Of a stretch of 64,000 nucleotides of DNA, positions 33,311 to 42,356 are shown one piece after another (the first letter of the stretch is position 1; each line of letters begins with the position of its first letter). Under the pieces are notes generated by a model. It did not search any database, had not been told where the DNA came from, and saw nothing but the letters and a program-made list of their open reading frames with translations. The DNA comes from Streptomyces griseocarneus (GTDB lineage: Bacteria > Actinomycetota > Actinomycetes > Streptomycetales > Streptomycetaceae). A program made the position numbers and the translations under genes. The DNA is taken from assembly GCA_003674045.1 (NCBI GenBank), contig PENC01000008.1, forward strand, positions 62,001 through 126,000, given 5' to 3'.

Positions 33311-36300
33311 CTACGAAGAAATCGTCACCAACCGATCCACCAGCGAAGCCACCAGCACCAGAAGCAATGGCAACGCGAACCAATAAGACCCCTGCAGCCA
33401 GCGGAGTTGCCGTATTCCCGGCCGCATCAGGACACGCAACAGCTCGCGCCCGGTGAGCAGCAGAATCAGAGCCACCGCCGCCAGGCCGCCGATCACGGAC
33501 ACCGGTGTCCACGTCACCCGCGGACCCGCCGGGCCGGGGCGTGGCTGGGGGGCCTGCCCCGCGGGCGGGGTCTTCAGTTCGTACAGCACCGCGTCGTCGT
33601 CGGAGAACACCCGTCGCAGCTCCGGCCGTGCGTCGAGCGCACGCCGTACCCGGTCGTCCCAGTCCGCCGCGTAGCCCGAGTCGAGTTCGAGGTAGGTCGA
33701 CTGGCCACGGTTGATCATGATGTACCCCCGGGGGCCGGCCTTGCGCAGGGCGGTCACCAGGTCGTCCACCCGGGACGGGTCGCGGGGGGCGAGCGTCGGC
33801 TCGTACAGTACGCGCTCCATGTCACGGGCACCCCATGGCATCGCAGGGGTGACGTTCTTGACCGTGTCGTTGCTCATCCACAGCAGCTGCACGGTCGGCT
33901 TGTCGTGCGCGTACACATAGTCCATGGCGGCGACCTCGCCGGGCCGTACCCGCTCGAAGGACTCGTTGCCCCAGCGGGCCACCAGGAAGCCGAAGACGAG
34001 GACGAGCCCGGCCGCCAGCACCGCCACCGGGCCCAGTACCGCGCGGCCCGCCGTGGCGCGCGTGCGGGGGAAGAGGGCGAGGGCCGCCAGGACGCACGCC
34101 CCCGGCAGGGCGAACAGGAAGACGCGCAGGGCCACTTCGCCGCCGTAGGACTGCATGCCGAAGGCGAGGAACGGCACCGCGGTGAGCAGCGCGAGCGTGA
34201 GGTCGCCGATGCCCGAGCGGCGGCGCCGCCACCAGCCCAGGGCCGCGCATGCCAGCACGCCGCCCGCCAGCGCCACCCGTACGTACAGCACCAGCTTGTG
34301 GGTGGCGCTGCCGCCCTCGATGCGGCCGGAGACCGACGAGGAGACATTGCCGCCCAGGGAGCCGAGACCGCCGAAGAGCTCGTTGAAGTGGCCCGACCAG
34401 TAGGGTTCCGCGAGGAACCCCACCCACACCGCCAGCATCACCCCGCACAGCAGCGGCAGCCCGCGCAGGGTGCAGCGCCGGGCCAGGACCAGCGCGGTCA
34501 GCACGCCCAGCATCACGAACGGTGTCAGCTGGTGGCTCGCGACCGAGGCCGCGAACAGTGCGATCACCACCAGGAGCAGGACGCCCTGCTCCCCGCGCCC
34601 CACGGGGGCGACCTCGGCCTCACCCGGCAGCAGCTTCCCGCGCAGCTGCCGCGGCCAGCGGAACCACACCAGCAGTACCGCGACGAACAGCAGGTAGAAG
34701 AGGTAGTTGAGGGACTGCGGGGAGAAGTAGTCCTGCCCCACCCAGCCGCACAGCACGAACAGCCATGCCGCCGTCCACTTCGCCCGCCACCCCGCCCGCA
34801 CGGCGCGCAGCAGCAGGGCCAGCGGGGCCAGGCTCAGCAGTTGCATGGCCAGCGGCCACCAGCGCAGCACTTCGGTGAGGTCGTCCACGCCGCACGCCCG
34901 TGCGGCGAACGCGACCACGGCGAAGAAGCCGGGCCAGCTCCAGCGGGCGTCGAGATCCGGAGCGGCCACGCCCGCGCGGTCGATGTAGTCCAGGAAGCCC
35001 AGGTGCTGCCACGCCGTGGCGAACCGGGGCTGCGTCTCCAGCACGGCGGGCGCCGCGTGCAGGGAGACGACGGTCAGCAGCAGCACCGCCGCCAGCAGCC
35101 ACCGGTGCTGCCGGTCCAGCCACAGCGCGCCCGCGAACGCCACCACCAGCAGGGCGGCCCCCGCGAGCGTCGCCACCGGCAGGACCGTCACGAGCCCGAG
35201 CCCGCTCATGCCGTCCAGGCCGGACTCGCCGAGCGAGGCCAGCGGCGCCCAGTACAGCGCGAGGGCGCCGAGCAACAGCAGCCAGACCCCCGCCTCCGGC
35301 CGCCACCGCCCGAGCGCCCCCGTCGCCCCGGGCAGCCTCCGTATGGCCGCGGCCGGGGACGACTTCGCGGGTTTCACGGGCTTCACGGGCTTCACAGGCT
35401 TTGCCACCGGGGCGCCCGCCGCCACTGCCGCCGCCTTGACCAGGGACCCGCCGACGGACCCGCCTGCCGGCCCGGCCGCTGGCTTCGCCAGGGAGACCCG
35501 CTTCGCCGACGCGCGCATCGGCAGCGTCGCCCTGTCCGGCGGCAGCGTCTTCTCCTGCGACACGTTCCCGGGCGAGGGCGCCCGCTCAGGTGCCGGAGGC
35601 GGTGGCGGGGACGGCTTCTCCGGCAGCGGCTGCGGCGGTGGCGCCGAGGTCATCGTCACGGCCTCCGGTGTGTGCCGGAGATCCGGCCGTCGTTCCAGAT
35701 GGTCGAAGTCGAGCCGTACGCCCAGGGGCATGGTGTCCGCGTCGAGCGCGGCTCTCAGTGCCCAGCGGGTGCCGTAGCCGCCGCTCTCGCGCTGTCCGTC
35801 CGGGGCCGTCCGGTGTCCTAAGGCCCGTCCGAAGCCCCGCCAGGCCGGGCGCTGTTCCACCTCGCGCGGCTCGTCCCGGCGGTCGCCGCGCACCGCGAGA
35901 TCCGCCAGGTCACCGTCCGGTGCCACCTCCGGCGCGTAGACCACGGCGGTCCCGCGCGGCGCCGGGGCCGCGGCCTTGAGGATGCCGCGGAGCCGGAACC
36001 CCGCGATCGAGGCGATCACCGCGAGGCTGGAGATCTCCGCGACTCCCGCGCCCGTGAGCCCCATCCGAGGCAGGAGCAGCAGGGTCAGCCCCAGCACCAG
36101 CACGCACAGCAGCCCCTGGAGATAGGCCAGGCCGGCCGTGCGGCTCTGGGCCCGCAGCACCGCGAAGTAGGTCTCCATCACCACCCGCAGCGCCGCGCCC
36201 ACCGCGAACCAGCGCAGTAGCGGCGTCGCCGCCTCCGCGTATCCGGAGCCGAAGACCCCCAGAATGTAGGGCGCGAGGACGAACAGCAGCACGCACACCG

Positions 36301-37285
36301 GCACCATGATCTTCGCCATGCGGCGCAGCGCCGCCCGGCAGTTCTCCGCGAGCCGCGCCGGGTCGTGCGAGCCCTCGACGGTGAGGGACGCGCCCATGTT
36401 GATGGCCAGCAGGTTGGTGGTGCCGCCGATCGTGGTGGTGATGTAGAAGTACGCGTAGTCGGAGGAGCTCACCTGCGCGGCGATGATCACCGGCACCAGA
36501 TAGACCACGGCCAGCGAGAACAGGGACCCCGTGTAGTCGCCCGCGAGGAAGCGCCCGATCTCGCGGTACGACACGGGGCGTGCCGTCGTCTCCGTGGTCT
36601 TCACATGCCGGGGCACCAGCCGCCGGAAGACCAGCCAGCCCAGCGGCAGCACCGAGACGGCGATCGACACCACCCAGGAGACGAACACCCCGGACGTCGG
36701 CAGCGTCGCGGCCACGGCCACCAGCAGCGCGAGCTTGACGGCCGAGAAGACCGTATTGCCCACCGGCACCCAGAACGCGCTGCGCAGCCCGGTCAGCACC
36801 CCGTCCTGGAGGGTGAGCACCGACCAGGCCATGACGGCGACGACGAAGCCGAGGCCGTGCAGGGTTCCGTGCAGATGGCGGTACGACGGGCCCCACAGGT
36901 CGAGCGTGCTCAGGAACACCAGCGCGGCCAGCGCGACCACGAGCGAACTCATGGCGTACGTACGGAAGACGAGCCGCCCGGTCTTCCGCCCCGCGATCGG
37001 GATGAACCGGGCGAGCGCGCCGGTCAGCGTGACCGCGGTCAGCCCCGCGAGGAGCTTCATCGAGGCGATGGCCGCGGAGCCCTGGCCGACCGCCGAATCG
37101 GAGTAGTACCGGGCGGCGATCAGCCAGTACCCCACACCGAGGACGGCGCTGATGCCCGTGTTGAGCATCAGCGCGAAGGCGTTGCGGAACAGCGGGCTTC
37201 CGCCGCCCCGCCTCGGGAGCCGCAGCCTGCGGCCCACCGGTTCCTCCGTCTCCCGTTCCTCGGCGCGGGTGGACGTGTCAGACAC
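33311..37285 (-). CDS. Giant fusion: Wzx/MATE-like polysaccharide flippase plus C-terminal polytopic membrane domain
   Basis: A 1324-aa protein with three parts. Residues about 25-470 are a 12- to 14-helix lipopolysaccharide flippase (MOP superfamily; NTGISAVLGVGYWLIAARYYSDSAVGQGSA start). Residues about 470-655 are a soluble Pro-rich linker including KPVKPVKPVKPAK, encoded by a 9-base tandem repeat. Residues about 655-1324 hold ten or more helices and an external domain (IMINRGQSTYLELDSGYAADWDDRVRRALD), like membrane glycosyltransferase or Wzy-like proteins. The start is GTG 37285, overlapping the deacetylase gene by eight bases. It likely moves lipid-linked glycan across the membrane and perhaps polymerises or transfers it. 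Confidence 0.75.
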   Translation of the reverse strand: MSDTSTRAEERETEEPVGRRLRLPRRGGGSPLFRNAFALMLNTGISAVLGVGYWLIAARYYSDSAVGQGSAAIASMKLLAGLTAVTLTGALARFIPIAGRKTGRLVFRTYAMSSLVVALAALVFLSTLDLWGPSYRHLHGTLHGLGFVVAVMAWSVLTLQDGVLTGLRSAFWVPVGNTVFSAVKLALLVAVAATLPTSGVFVSWVVSIAVSVLPLGWLVFRRLVPRHVKTTETTARPVSYREIGRFLAGDYTGSLFSLAVVYLVPVIIAAQVSSSDYAYFYITTTIGGTTNLLAINMGASLTVEGSHDPARLAENCRAALRRMAKIMVPVCVLLFVLAPYILGVFGSGYAEAATPLLRWFAVGAALRVVMETYFAVLRAQSRTAGLAYLQGLLCVLVLGLTLLLLPRMGLTGAGVAEISSLAVIASIAGFRLRGILKAAAPAPRGTAVVYAPEVAPDGDLADLAVRGDRRDEPREVEQRPAWRGFGRALGHRTAPDGQRESGGYGTRWALRAALDADTMPLGVRLDFDHLERRPDLRHTPEAVTMTSAPPPQPLPEKPSPPPPPAPERAPSPGNVSQEKTLPPDRATLPMRASAKRVSLAKPAAGPAGGSVGGSLVKAAAVAAGAPVAKPVKPVKPVKPAKSSPAAAIRRLPGATGALGRWRPEAGVWLLLLGALALYWAPLASLGESGLDGMSGLGLVTVLPVATLAGAALLVVAFAGALWLDRQHRWLLAAVLLLTVVSLHAAPAVLETQPRFATAWQHLGFLDYIDRAGVAAPDLDARWSWPGFFAVVAFAARACGVDDLTEVLRWWPLAMQLLSLAPLALLLRAVRAGWRAKWTAAWLFVLCGWVGQDYFSPQSLNYLFYLLFVAVLLVWFRWPRQLRGKLLPGEAEVAPVGRGEQGVLLLVVIALFAASVASHQLTPFVMLGVLTALVLARRCTLRGLPLLCGVMLAVWVGFLAEPYWSGHFNELFGGLGSLGGNVSSSVSGRIEGGSATHKLVLYVRVALAGGVLACAALGWWRRRRSGIGDLTLALLTAVPFLAFGMQSYGGEVALRVFLFALPGACVLAALALFPRTRATAGRAVLGPVAVLAAGLVLVFGFLVARWGNESFERVRPGEVAAMDYVYAHDKPTVQLLWMSNDTVKNVTPAMPWGARDMERVLYEPTLAPRDPSRVDDLVTALRKAGPRGYIMINRGQSTYLELDSGYAADWDDRVRRALDARPELRRVFSDDDAVLYELKTPPAGQAPQPRPGPAGPRVTWTPVSVIGGLAAVALILLLTGRELLRVLMRPGIRQLRWLQGSYWFALPLLLVLVASLVDRLVTISS
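35365..35403. repeat. 9-base tandem repeat encoding Lys-Pro-Val units
   Basis: GGCTTCACG-type units repeat four times in the linker region of the flippase fusion, encoding KPVKPVKPVKPAK on the minus strand. Copy number could vary without breaking the frame. Confidence 0.7.
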
Positions 37286-38078
37286 GGGCTTCGCTTGCCT
37301 TCCTGATCACTTGTCGGGTTCTGCGGTATAAGGCATACCCCTTGGTCAGGGTGCGATCCCTGACGAACAGTCGGCCGACTCGACGTCCCTCGACCATCCG
37401 CTCGAACTCGGCGAGCCCGGTCGACCTGCGCACCGTCACGCGCTCCAGTGCGTACGGACCCTGCGGTCGCGCGGCCAGGGTGTTGCCCACGGCCAGCGAC
37501 ACGCTGAAGCCCGCCGCCCGGACCGTGTGCCGCACCCTGCGGTCGGAATAACCGTAGGGATAGGCGAAGGACACCGGTGGGCTCCCCAGCTCACCCGCAA
37601 GGATCTCCCGGCACCGCTGCACCTCGAACCACAGCTGTTGATCGGTCAGTTGATCGAGCTGGGGGTGGGTGTGGCTGTGTCCGCCGATCTCCACCCCCGC
37701 GTCGGCCAGCTCCCGCACCTGTTCCCAGGTCAGCATCAGGTCGAGCGCGCCACCCGTCTCGTGCGCCCCCCGGAGCCACCCCGTGGACGCGAACAGCGTC
37801 GCGGGGAAACCGTGTTCGGCGAGCGCCGGGAGGGCGTGCCGGTGCACGCCCTCGTAGCCGTCGTCGAACGTGATCAGCACCGGCTTCGGGGGCAGCGCGG
37901 AGCTGGTGCGCCACGCGGCCGCGAGCTGCTCGGAGGTCATCGGGGTGAACCCGCGCTCGGCCAGCAGCCGCATCTGCCCCGCGAAGGAGGCGGGCGAGAC
38001 CGACAGCCCGTAGGTCGCCCGGGCGGGGGAGTCCGCCACGGCGTGGTACATGAGTATCGGCACCCGGTCCGGGCTCAT
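37278..38078 (-). CDS. Polysaccharide deacetylase (NodB/CE4 family)
   Basis: A 266-aa cytosolic-looking CE4 enzyme. The motif 1 metal/base residues are in KPVLITFDDGYEGVH, motif 2 is IGGHSHTHPQLDQ (HxxxH), and motif 3 is SFAYPYGYSDRRVRHTVRAAGF. It removes acetyl from N-acetylated sugars on a glycan or lipid carrier. It lacks a signal peptide. ATG 38078 overlaps the previous stop (ATGA), and the 3' end overlaps the flippase start, so all four genes from 40011 to 33311 are translationally linked. Part of the surface polysaccharide block. Confidence 0.9.
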   Translation of the reverse strand: MSPDRVPILMYHAVADSPARATYGLSVSPASFAGQMRLLAERGFTPMTSEQLAAAWRTSSALPPKPVLITFDDGYEGVHRHALPALAEHGFPATLFASTGWLRGAHETGGALDLMLTWEQVRELADAGVEIGGHSHTHPQLDQLTDQQLWFEVQRCREILAGELGSPPVSFAYPYGYSDRRVRHTVRAAGFSVSLAVGNTLAARPQGPYALERVTVRRSTGLAEFERMVEGRRVGRLFVRDRTLTKGYALYRRTRQVIRKASEARV

Positions 38079-39187
38079 GAGCCGGCCTCCTCCTCGGGAG
38101 GGCCCGCCGCCGGGCCGTTCGGACCGTGACCACCCGCGGGCTCCGCCCGCCCCGCCGCACCGGGCGGCACCGGGATCTCCGCCACCGCGTACCGGGCGCC
38201 GCCGCGGCTCGCCCGGAGGCTGCCGACGGCATAGCCGCCGACCGTCGCCGCGAGCCCCGCCACGATCGCGCCCGCCCGGCCCGCGCCGCCCGGCTTGCCG
38301 AGCAGTGCGTCCCGCACGCCGCGCGCGACGCCCGCGGGCAGCACGCGTGTGGTGTAGCGGCGCTCCGAGGCCAGCCCGGAGCGCGCCCCCACGCTCCGGG
38401 CCACCAGGGCCTTCGAGAGCCCCTCGGCGTACGCCCGGGTGCGGAAGTAGCGGAACCGCTCCCGGGCGGCGGGCACCCGGTGGTGGATCACCGACCGGTC
38501 GTCGATCAGCAGCACCGCCTCCGGCATCGCCCGGGTCAGCCGGATGCACAGCTCGGTCTCCTCGCCGCCCAGCGGCAGCCGGTCGCCGTCCCGGCCGATG
38601 CCGCTGGCGAAGCCGCCGGCCAGCGCGAACGCCGACCGGCGGAAGGAGGCGTTGCCCCCCAGGACATTGCGCACCCGCACCTTGCCGGGCGGCAGCCCCC
38701 GGTACGTACAGCCGACGACCCAGTCGAACTCCTCGGGGAACCAGGCGGGCCTGCGCCGGGACTCCCAGGCCGGCTGGGTGCGCCCGCCGACCGCCATCAC
38801 CAGGGGGTCGGCATAGGCCAGGGCGAAGTGCCGCAGCCACTCCCGCTCGGCGACCGCGTCGTCGTCCAGGAACGCGATCACCTCGCCGGAGGAGGCGGCG
38901 ACTCCGGTGTTGCGGCCCGCCGACAGGCCGCGGGGGCCCGTGTTGGCGAGCACCCGCACCCCGGCCGACGCCCCCGCGCCGTCGTCGCCGTACCACTTGG
39001 CGAGACGGCGCAGCAGCGCGGGGTTGTGGTCCACGACGACCAGGGTCTCCAGCGCGGGCCACGACTGGTCGCGCACCGAGGCCACCGCGGCGAGGATGTC
39101 GTCCCAGCGGTCCTCGGTGTAGACGCAGATCACCACCGAGACCCCCGGGCTCGCCTCCGGGGCGGTGGCGGGGGGAGAAGTGCTCAA
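38075..39187 (-). CDS. Glycosyltransferase family 2
   Basis: A 370-aa GT-A enzyme. The nucleotide-sugar region has VSVVICVYTEDRWDDILAAVASV and the DxD-type motif IAFLDDDAVAE at about residue 106. The GNASFRRSAFALAGGF and GGEETELCIRL (acceptor-side ExE) segments are standard for the family. The C-terminal 80 residues include a weakly hydrophobic segment and a Gly/Pro-rich end. Its TTG start at 39187 overlaps the upstream TGA (TTGA), with AAGGA six bases before it; no other start is available nearby. It makes one linkage in the surface glycan. Confidence 0.88.
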   Translation of the reverse strand: MSTSPPATAPEASPGVSVVICVYTEDRWDDILAAVASVRDQSWPALETLVVVDHNPALLRRLAKWYGDDGAGASAGVRVLANTGPRGLSAGRNTGVAASSGEVIAFLDDDAVAEREWLRHFALAYADPLVMAVGGRTQPAWESRRRPAWFPEEFDWVVGCTYRGLPPGKVRVRNVLGGNASFRRSAFALAGGFASGIGRDGDRLPLGGEETELCIRLTRAMPEAVLLIDDRSVIHHRVPAARERFRYFRTRAYAEGLSKALVARSVGARSGLASERRYTTRVLPAGVARGVRDALLGKPGGAGRAGAIVAGLAATVGGYAVGSLRASRGGARYAVAEIPVPPGAAGRAEPAGGHGPNGPAAGPPEEEAGS

Positions 39188-40011
39188 GAGACGTCCTTGC
39201 TGTCGGCGGCCTTGCTGTTGGCCGCGGGCGCGATGGCGAGGCGGTGCGGACGCCGCCGCCGGGAGCCGCGCTCACGGAGGATGACCTTCAGGACCCGCAG
39301 CCCGTCACGCACGGCCCGCAGATTGCTGGTGCCGTGGATGCGCACGAACTCGTGGCTGGGGATCTCCTGGACCCGCAGGCCCGCCTTGACGACTCTGATG
39401 TTCATCAGGGTCTCCACCTCGAACCCGGCGCAGTCCAGGGCGATCTCGTCCAGGCAGTGCTTCCAGAAGGCGTTGTAGCCGTAGCACAGATCGGTGTACC
39501 GGGCGCCGAACTTGTGGTTGACGAGCGAGCACAGGACGCGGTTGCCGAGCTTGCGGATCGGCGTCATGTCGTCCGTGCCGCCGCCGTTGGCGAATCGGGA
39601 ACCCTTGGCGAAGTCCGCACCGCCGACGAGGGCGGACACATAGCTGACGATCTCGTTCCCGTCCGCGGAGCCGTCCGCGTCGACCATCACGATGATCTCG
39701 CCGGTGCACTCGGCGAAGCCCGTGATCAGGGCGTCGCCCTTGCCCTTGCCGCGCTGTCCGACGACCTTGACCCCCGGCCACAGGTCCCGGGCCACCGCGA
39801 CCGTGTCATCCGTCGAATTGCCGTCCACGAGGACGACTTCGTGAATCCATTCCGGAAGGGTCTTGAAGACGTACGGGAGATTCTCCGCCTCGTTCATGGC
39901 CGGAATGACGACGCTCACGGGCGGAGCTATGGCGAAGTGCGAGGTGACCGGGCGGTAGTGGCCGACCGCGGGCGGCCCCTGTTCTGTCGCAGGGCGAAGG
40001 AAAGAACTCAT
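39184..40011 (-). CDS. Glycosyltransferase family 2 (dolichol-phosphate-sugar-synthase-like)
   Basis: A 275-aa enzyme. PVSVVIPAMNEAENLPYVFKTLPEW and VVLVDGNSTDDTVAVARDL are the first GT2 strands, EIIVMVDADGSADGNEI has the DxD-containing motif, and the YGYNAFWKHCLDEIALDCAGFEVETLMNIRVVKAG segment resembles polyprenyl-phosphate mannosyl/glucosyl transferases. It lacks the membrane helices of larger relatives. It likely makes a lipid-linked sugar donor for the glycan assembled by its neighbours. ATG 40011 starts the coupled four-gene unit. Upstream is a 19-base inverted repeat (40085-40133). Confidence 0.88.
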   Translation of the reverse strand: MSSFLRPATEQGPPAVGHYRPVTSHFAIAPPVSVVIPAMNEAENLPYVFKTLPEWIHEVVLVDGNSTDDTVAVARDLWPGVKVVGQRGKGKGDALITGFAECTGEIIVMVDADGSADGNEIVSYVSALVGGADFAKGSRFANGGGTDDMTPIRKLGNRVLCSLVNHKFGARYTDLCYGYNAFWKHCLDEIALDCAGFEVETLMNIRVVKAGLRVQEIPSHEFVRIHGTSNLRAVRDGLRVLKVILRERGSRRRRPHRLAIAPAANSKAADSKDVS

Positions 40012-40418
40012 GAGTCGGATTTCCCTCTCGTCCGGTGGACCGCCCCCCGGCGGTCCAGTGATGTTTCCGGTTCGAAAAGGGGGTACTCGCCCTGGCCGTA
40101 CGGCATGTCAAATCCCGTACGGACAGGGCGAGTCGACAACGAAGAACGGTCGCACGGCTCGTGACCGACCGACCGTGACGCCGAACGCGGCACCCCCCAC
40201 CGCGCCCCGCACGGAACCATCGCGGCGCTTGAGCCCTCCCCTTGAGCCGCTGCAAATGATGGGCCGATGCGGGTGGATGTACGACGGTATTGATGCTTGA
40301 GACTGTATGGCAAGGCCTGAGGCGGTGACTCCTCCTTTGGGTGTTTTTTGCGTCCGGTTCACACGTACGGTTGACGCAGTGCGCCGTTGGCGGCGCATTC
40401 ACCAGGGGCGCCCGCGCC
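40012..40418. other. 407-base gap upstream of the surface glycan operon
   Basis: No convincing gene is present in either strand. The gap holds a near-perfect 19-base inverted repeat (40085-40133) and an AAGGAGG-like stretch on the minus strand at about 40332-40340 without a start codon. It probably contains the promoter of the glycan operon; no clear -35/-10 pair could be fixed. Confidence 0.5.
40085..40133 (-). repeat. 19-base inverted repeat upstream of the glycan operon
   Basis: ACTCGCCCTGGCCGTACGG (40085-40103) and CCGTACGGACAGGGCGAGT (40115-40133) match in 18 of 19 positions with loop CATGTCAAATC. It starts 74 bases upstream of the glycosyltransferase start. It could be a leader hairpin or an attenuator, or a large operator. 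Confidence 0.6.
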
Positions 40419-41513
40419 TCAGTCGCCCGCGCGAAACCGCCCCATCCGCTTGAGCAGCCGGTCCGCGCGCTCGAAGAGCTCCGGTCGGGACTGCACGGTG
40501 TTGCGCAGGGCCCGCACCGGCGCCCGGCGTGCCCGGTGCCCGAGGGCCACGGGGTGATGGCGCGTCACCCACCCTTCGAAGACGCTGAGTTCACGCGTCT
40601 TGAGGGAGTTCTTGTACGCCTTGTCCCCGCGCCCCAGATCCAGATAGGCGATGCCCGAGGCGGCGGCGCCCTCGGCCATCCGCAGATGGAGCACCAGGCC
40701 CGGCGAGTACTTCGCGAACGCCGGGTCGTACGCCGGGAACCAGCACGCGAGCACCGGCCCCGAGCACAGCCCGAAGTGGGCCGCGAGCGGGCGGCCGCCC
40801 GCGTAGAGCACCGAGAGCAGCCCCCGGAAGGACTCGTTGCGGGTGTGGAAGAGCTGGTCCACGAGATGGGCGATCCAGGGCCGCGCGAAGCGGTCGCTGC
40901 GCCCCGTTCTTCGGTACTGCGCGGATTTCCAGGCGATCAGCGTGCGCAGCGCGGCGGGGTCGCGCTCGTCGTGCACGTAGCGCACCTCGCCGAGGTCCCT
41001 GCCGAGCTTGCGCTCCTTGGCGAGGGTGGTGCGGGTGAACTTCGGCGACTGCTTGCGCAGCGCCGCCAGATAGTGGCCGAAGCCCTGGTCCACGTCGACC
41101 ACGGGCGAGCCGTACGACCGGGAGGCGCCCACCTCGAAGGGCTTCTGGCCCTCCACCAGGTGGTCGAACTCCCATACCGACAGACCGCAGGCGAGCAGCA
41201 ACTCCCGTGCGTCCCACTGGAATCCGGGACGGTGCACTAGGCCCTGGGCGTCCGAGACCCCGAGGCCGATGGCGCGGCCCACGCCCAGCGGCGAGCGCTG
41301 GTAGGGGAAGAAGGCGACGGGCTCGCCCTCCTCCCGGACCACCCCGATCCGGGCCCCGTGCCTGCACCGGCCGACGGCCAGCGCGAACTCCGGGGCGAGG
41401 AAAGGATTCGCGAGCTGGGGCGAGCCGTCCTCGAAGGCGCGTGCTTGCAGGGCGGACCAGGCAGCCCGGTCGGCCGCGGTGAGCTCGCCCGGCCGGTACA
41501 CACTGATGTTCAC
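40419..41513 (-). CDS. GNAT-fold acyltransferase, CelD/FemAB-like
   Basis: A 364-aa protein of the actinobacterial GNAT family often found in polysaccharide clusters. Two related halves are expected. Visible family patterns are NPFLAPEFALAVGRC near the N-terminus, and YAGGRPLAAHFGLCSGPVLACWFPAYDPAFAKYSPGLVLHLRMAEGAAASGIAYLDLGRGDKAYKNSLK, which resembles BcsL/CelD acetyltransferases. It may acylate a sugar or a lipid-linked intermediate. The start is GTG 41513, one base after the membrane protein stop, so the two are coupled. No membrane segment is seen. Confidence 0.8.
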   Translation of the reverse strand: MNISVYRPGELTAADRAAWSALQARAFEDGSPQLANPFLAPEFALAVGRCRHGARIGVVREEGEPVAFFPYQRSPLGVGRAIGLGVSDAQGLVHRPGFQWDARELLLACGLSVWEFDHLVEGQKPFEVGASRSYGSPVVDVDQGFGHYLAALRKQSPKFTRTTLAKERKLGRDLGEVRYVHDERDPAALRTLIAWKSAQYRRTGRSDRFARPWIAHLVDQLFHTRNESFRGLLSVLYAGGRPLAAHFGLCSGPVLACWFPAYDPAFAKYSPGLVLHLRMAEGAAASGIAYLDLGRGDKAYKNSLKTRELSVFEGWVTRHHPVALGHRARRAPVRALRNTVQSRPELFERADRLLKRMGRFRAGD

Positions 41514-41514
41514 G

Positions 41515-42066
41515 TCAGGAAGCCCGACTTTTCGCCGCGCGGCCCCGGCGGCGCCGCGCGTGAGCCAGCAGGAACAGGAGGAGGCTGACGGCCGCGACAG
41601 CGGCGACGCCGCCCCGCACTGTCCAGGTGTGCAGCGCGAGCATGGTCTGCGCGACCAGCAGGTCGACCGCGACGGCGCCGCCCGCCGCCACCACGGCGCG
41701 GCTGAGCGGATCGAGGCCGCGCAGCGCGGCGCCGACGGCGCACGCCGGCGCGACTATCAGGAAGAAGAGGGTGAAGGGCGCGCGCAGCGGCGAGCCGATG
41801 TCGGCGAGCGCCAGCGCGGCGCCCACCCCCGCGATGGCCGTGGCCGCCCCGGCGACCATGGGAAGCGAATCCCCGGGCGGCGTCATGGCGCCGGCGCCTG
41901 CGGCCGCACGCTCATGGGCCGGGCCGGGCGGGCCCGTGGGGCCCGGCCGCCGGGCGGGCCCGGAGGACTCGGGTGGCTCGGAAAGATCAGAAAGCTCGGA
42001 CAGATCGGTCAGCTCGCTCACGCCGGTTGGACCAGTGGGACCGGTGGGATCAGTGAAGCTCTGCAT
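41515..42066 (-). CDS. Small integral membrane protein with collagen-like N-terminal repeat (hypothetical)
   Basis: A 183-aa protein from ATG 42066. The first 60 residues are soluble and contain DPTGPTGPTG and ELTDLSELSDLSEP short repeats; later come four predicted helices (about residues 78-95, 100-120, 127-148, 155-175). The basic C-terminus (HARRRRGRAAKSRAS) should stay in the cytoplasm. I do not recognise a family. It precedes the GNAT gene by one base on the same strand, which suggests a role in the same surface pathway. Confidence 0.65.
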   Translation of the reverse strand: MQSFTDPTGPTGPTGVSELTDLSELSDLSEPPESSGPARRPGPTGPPGPAHERAAAGAGAMTPPGDSLPMVAGAATAIAGVGAALALADIGSPLRAPFTLFFLIVAPACAVGAALRGLDPLSRAVVAAGGAVAVDLLVAQTMLALHTWTVRGGVAAVAAVSLLLFLLAHARRRRGRAAKSRAS

Positions 42067-42356
42067 TGGCGACTTAGCCCCCCGAAGCGCCGGATGCCAA
42101 GTTTCAATGTCGCGCAATCGGCAGAGGCACGTCAAGATGTGAAGGCCGTGCAAACGGCCTCCGGTTACGTCATAGGTGAGCGAACCGGAGCCATTCCGTC
42201 AGGCCGCCCCTCAACGGAATCTGTCGATCCGTCAGAAAATCTCCACCGAGTGATCGTAGAACGTTCACTCATCCCGCAGTTTTGACATGGACACTTCCAG
42301 CGCATGCGGGTGACTGCTACCACGGAGTCAGCAGCGCCCCTGGTGAAGGAGGTTCC
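42067..42356. other. Divergent promoter region, 290 bases, between membrane protein and SGNH hydrolase
   Basis: No gene. The plus side has TTGACA-like sequence near 42282 without a clean -10, and a GAGTGA/TCACTC inverted repeat at 42248-42270. An additional ATTCCGT...ACGGAAT inverted repeat lies at about 42193-42220. Confidence 0.5.
42248..42270. promoter_or_regulatory. GAGTGA-N11-TCACTC inverted repeat
   Basis: GAGTGA (42248-42253) and TCACTC (42265-42270) flank TCGTAGAACGT; the palindrome GAACGTTC overlaps the right arm. It lies about 90 bases before the SGNH gene and could be an operator. Confidence 0.4.

Noticed and set aside
33275..35821. An 848-codon plus-strand open frame opposite the flippase fusion
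   Set aside because: Translation is His/Gln/Arg-rich, without any domain, and antisense to a membrane protein with coherent helices.
40108..40398. A possible 96-aa minus-strand gene in the gap before the glycan operon
   Set aside because: No ribosome site, no coding-like codon use and no family; the inverted repeat lies inside it.
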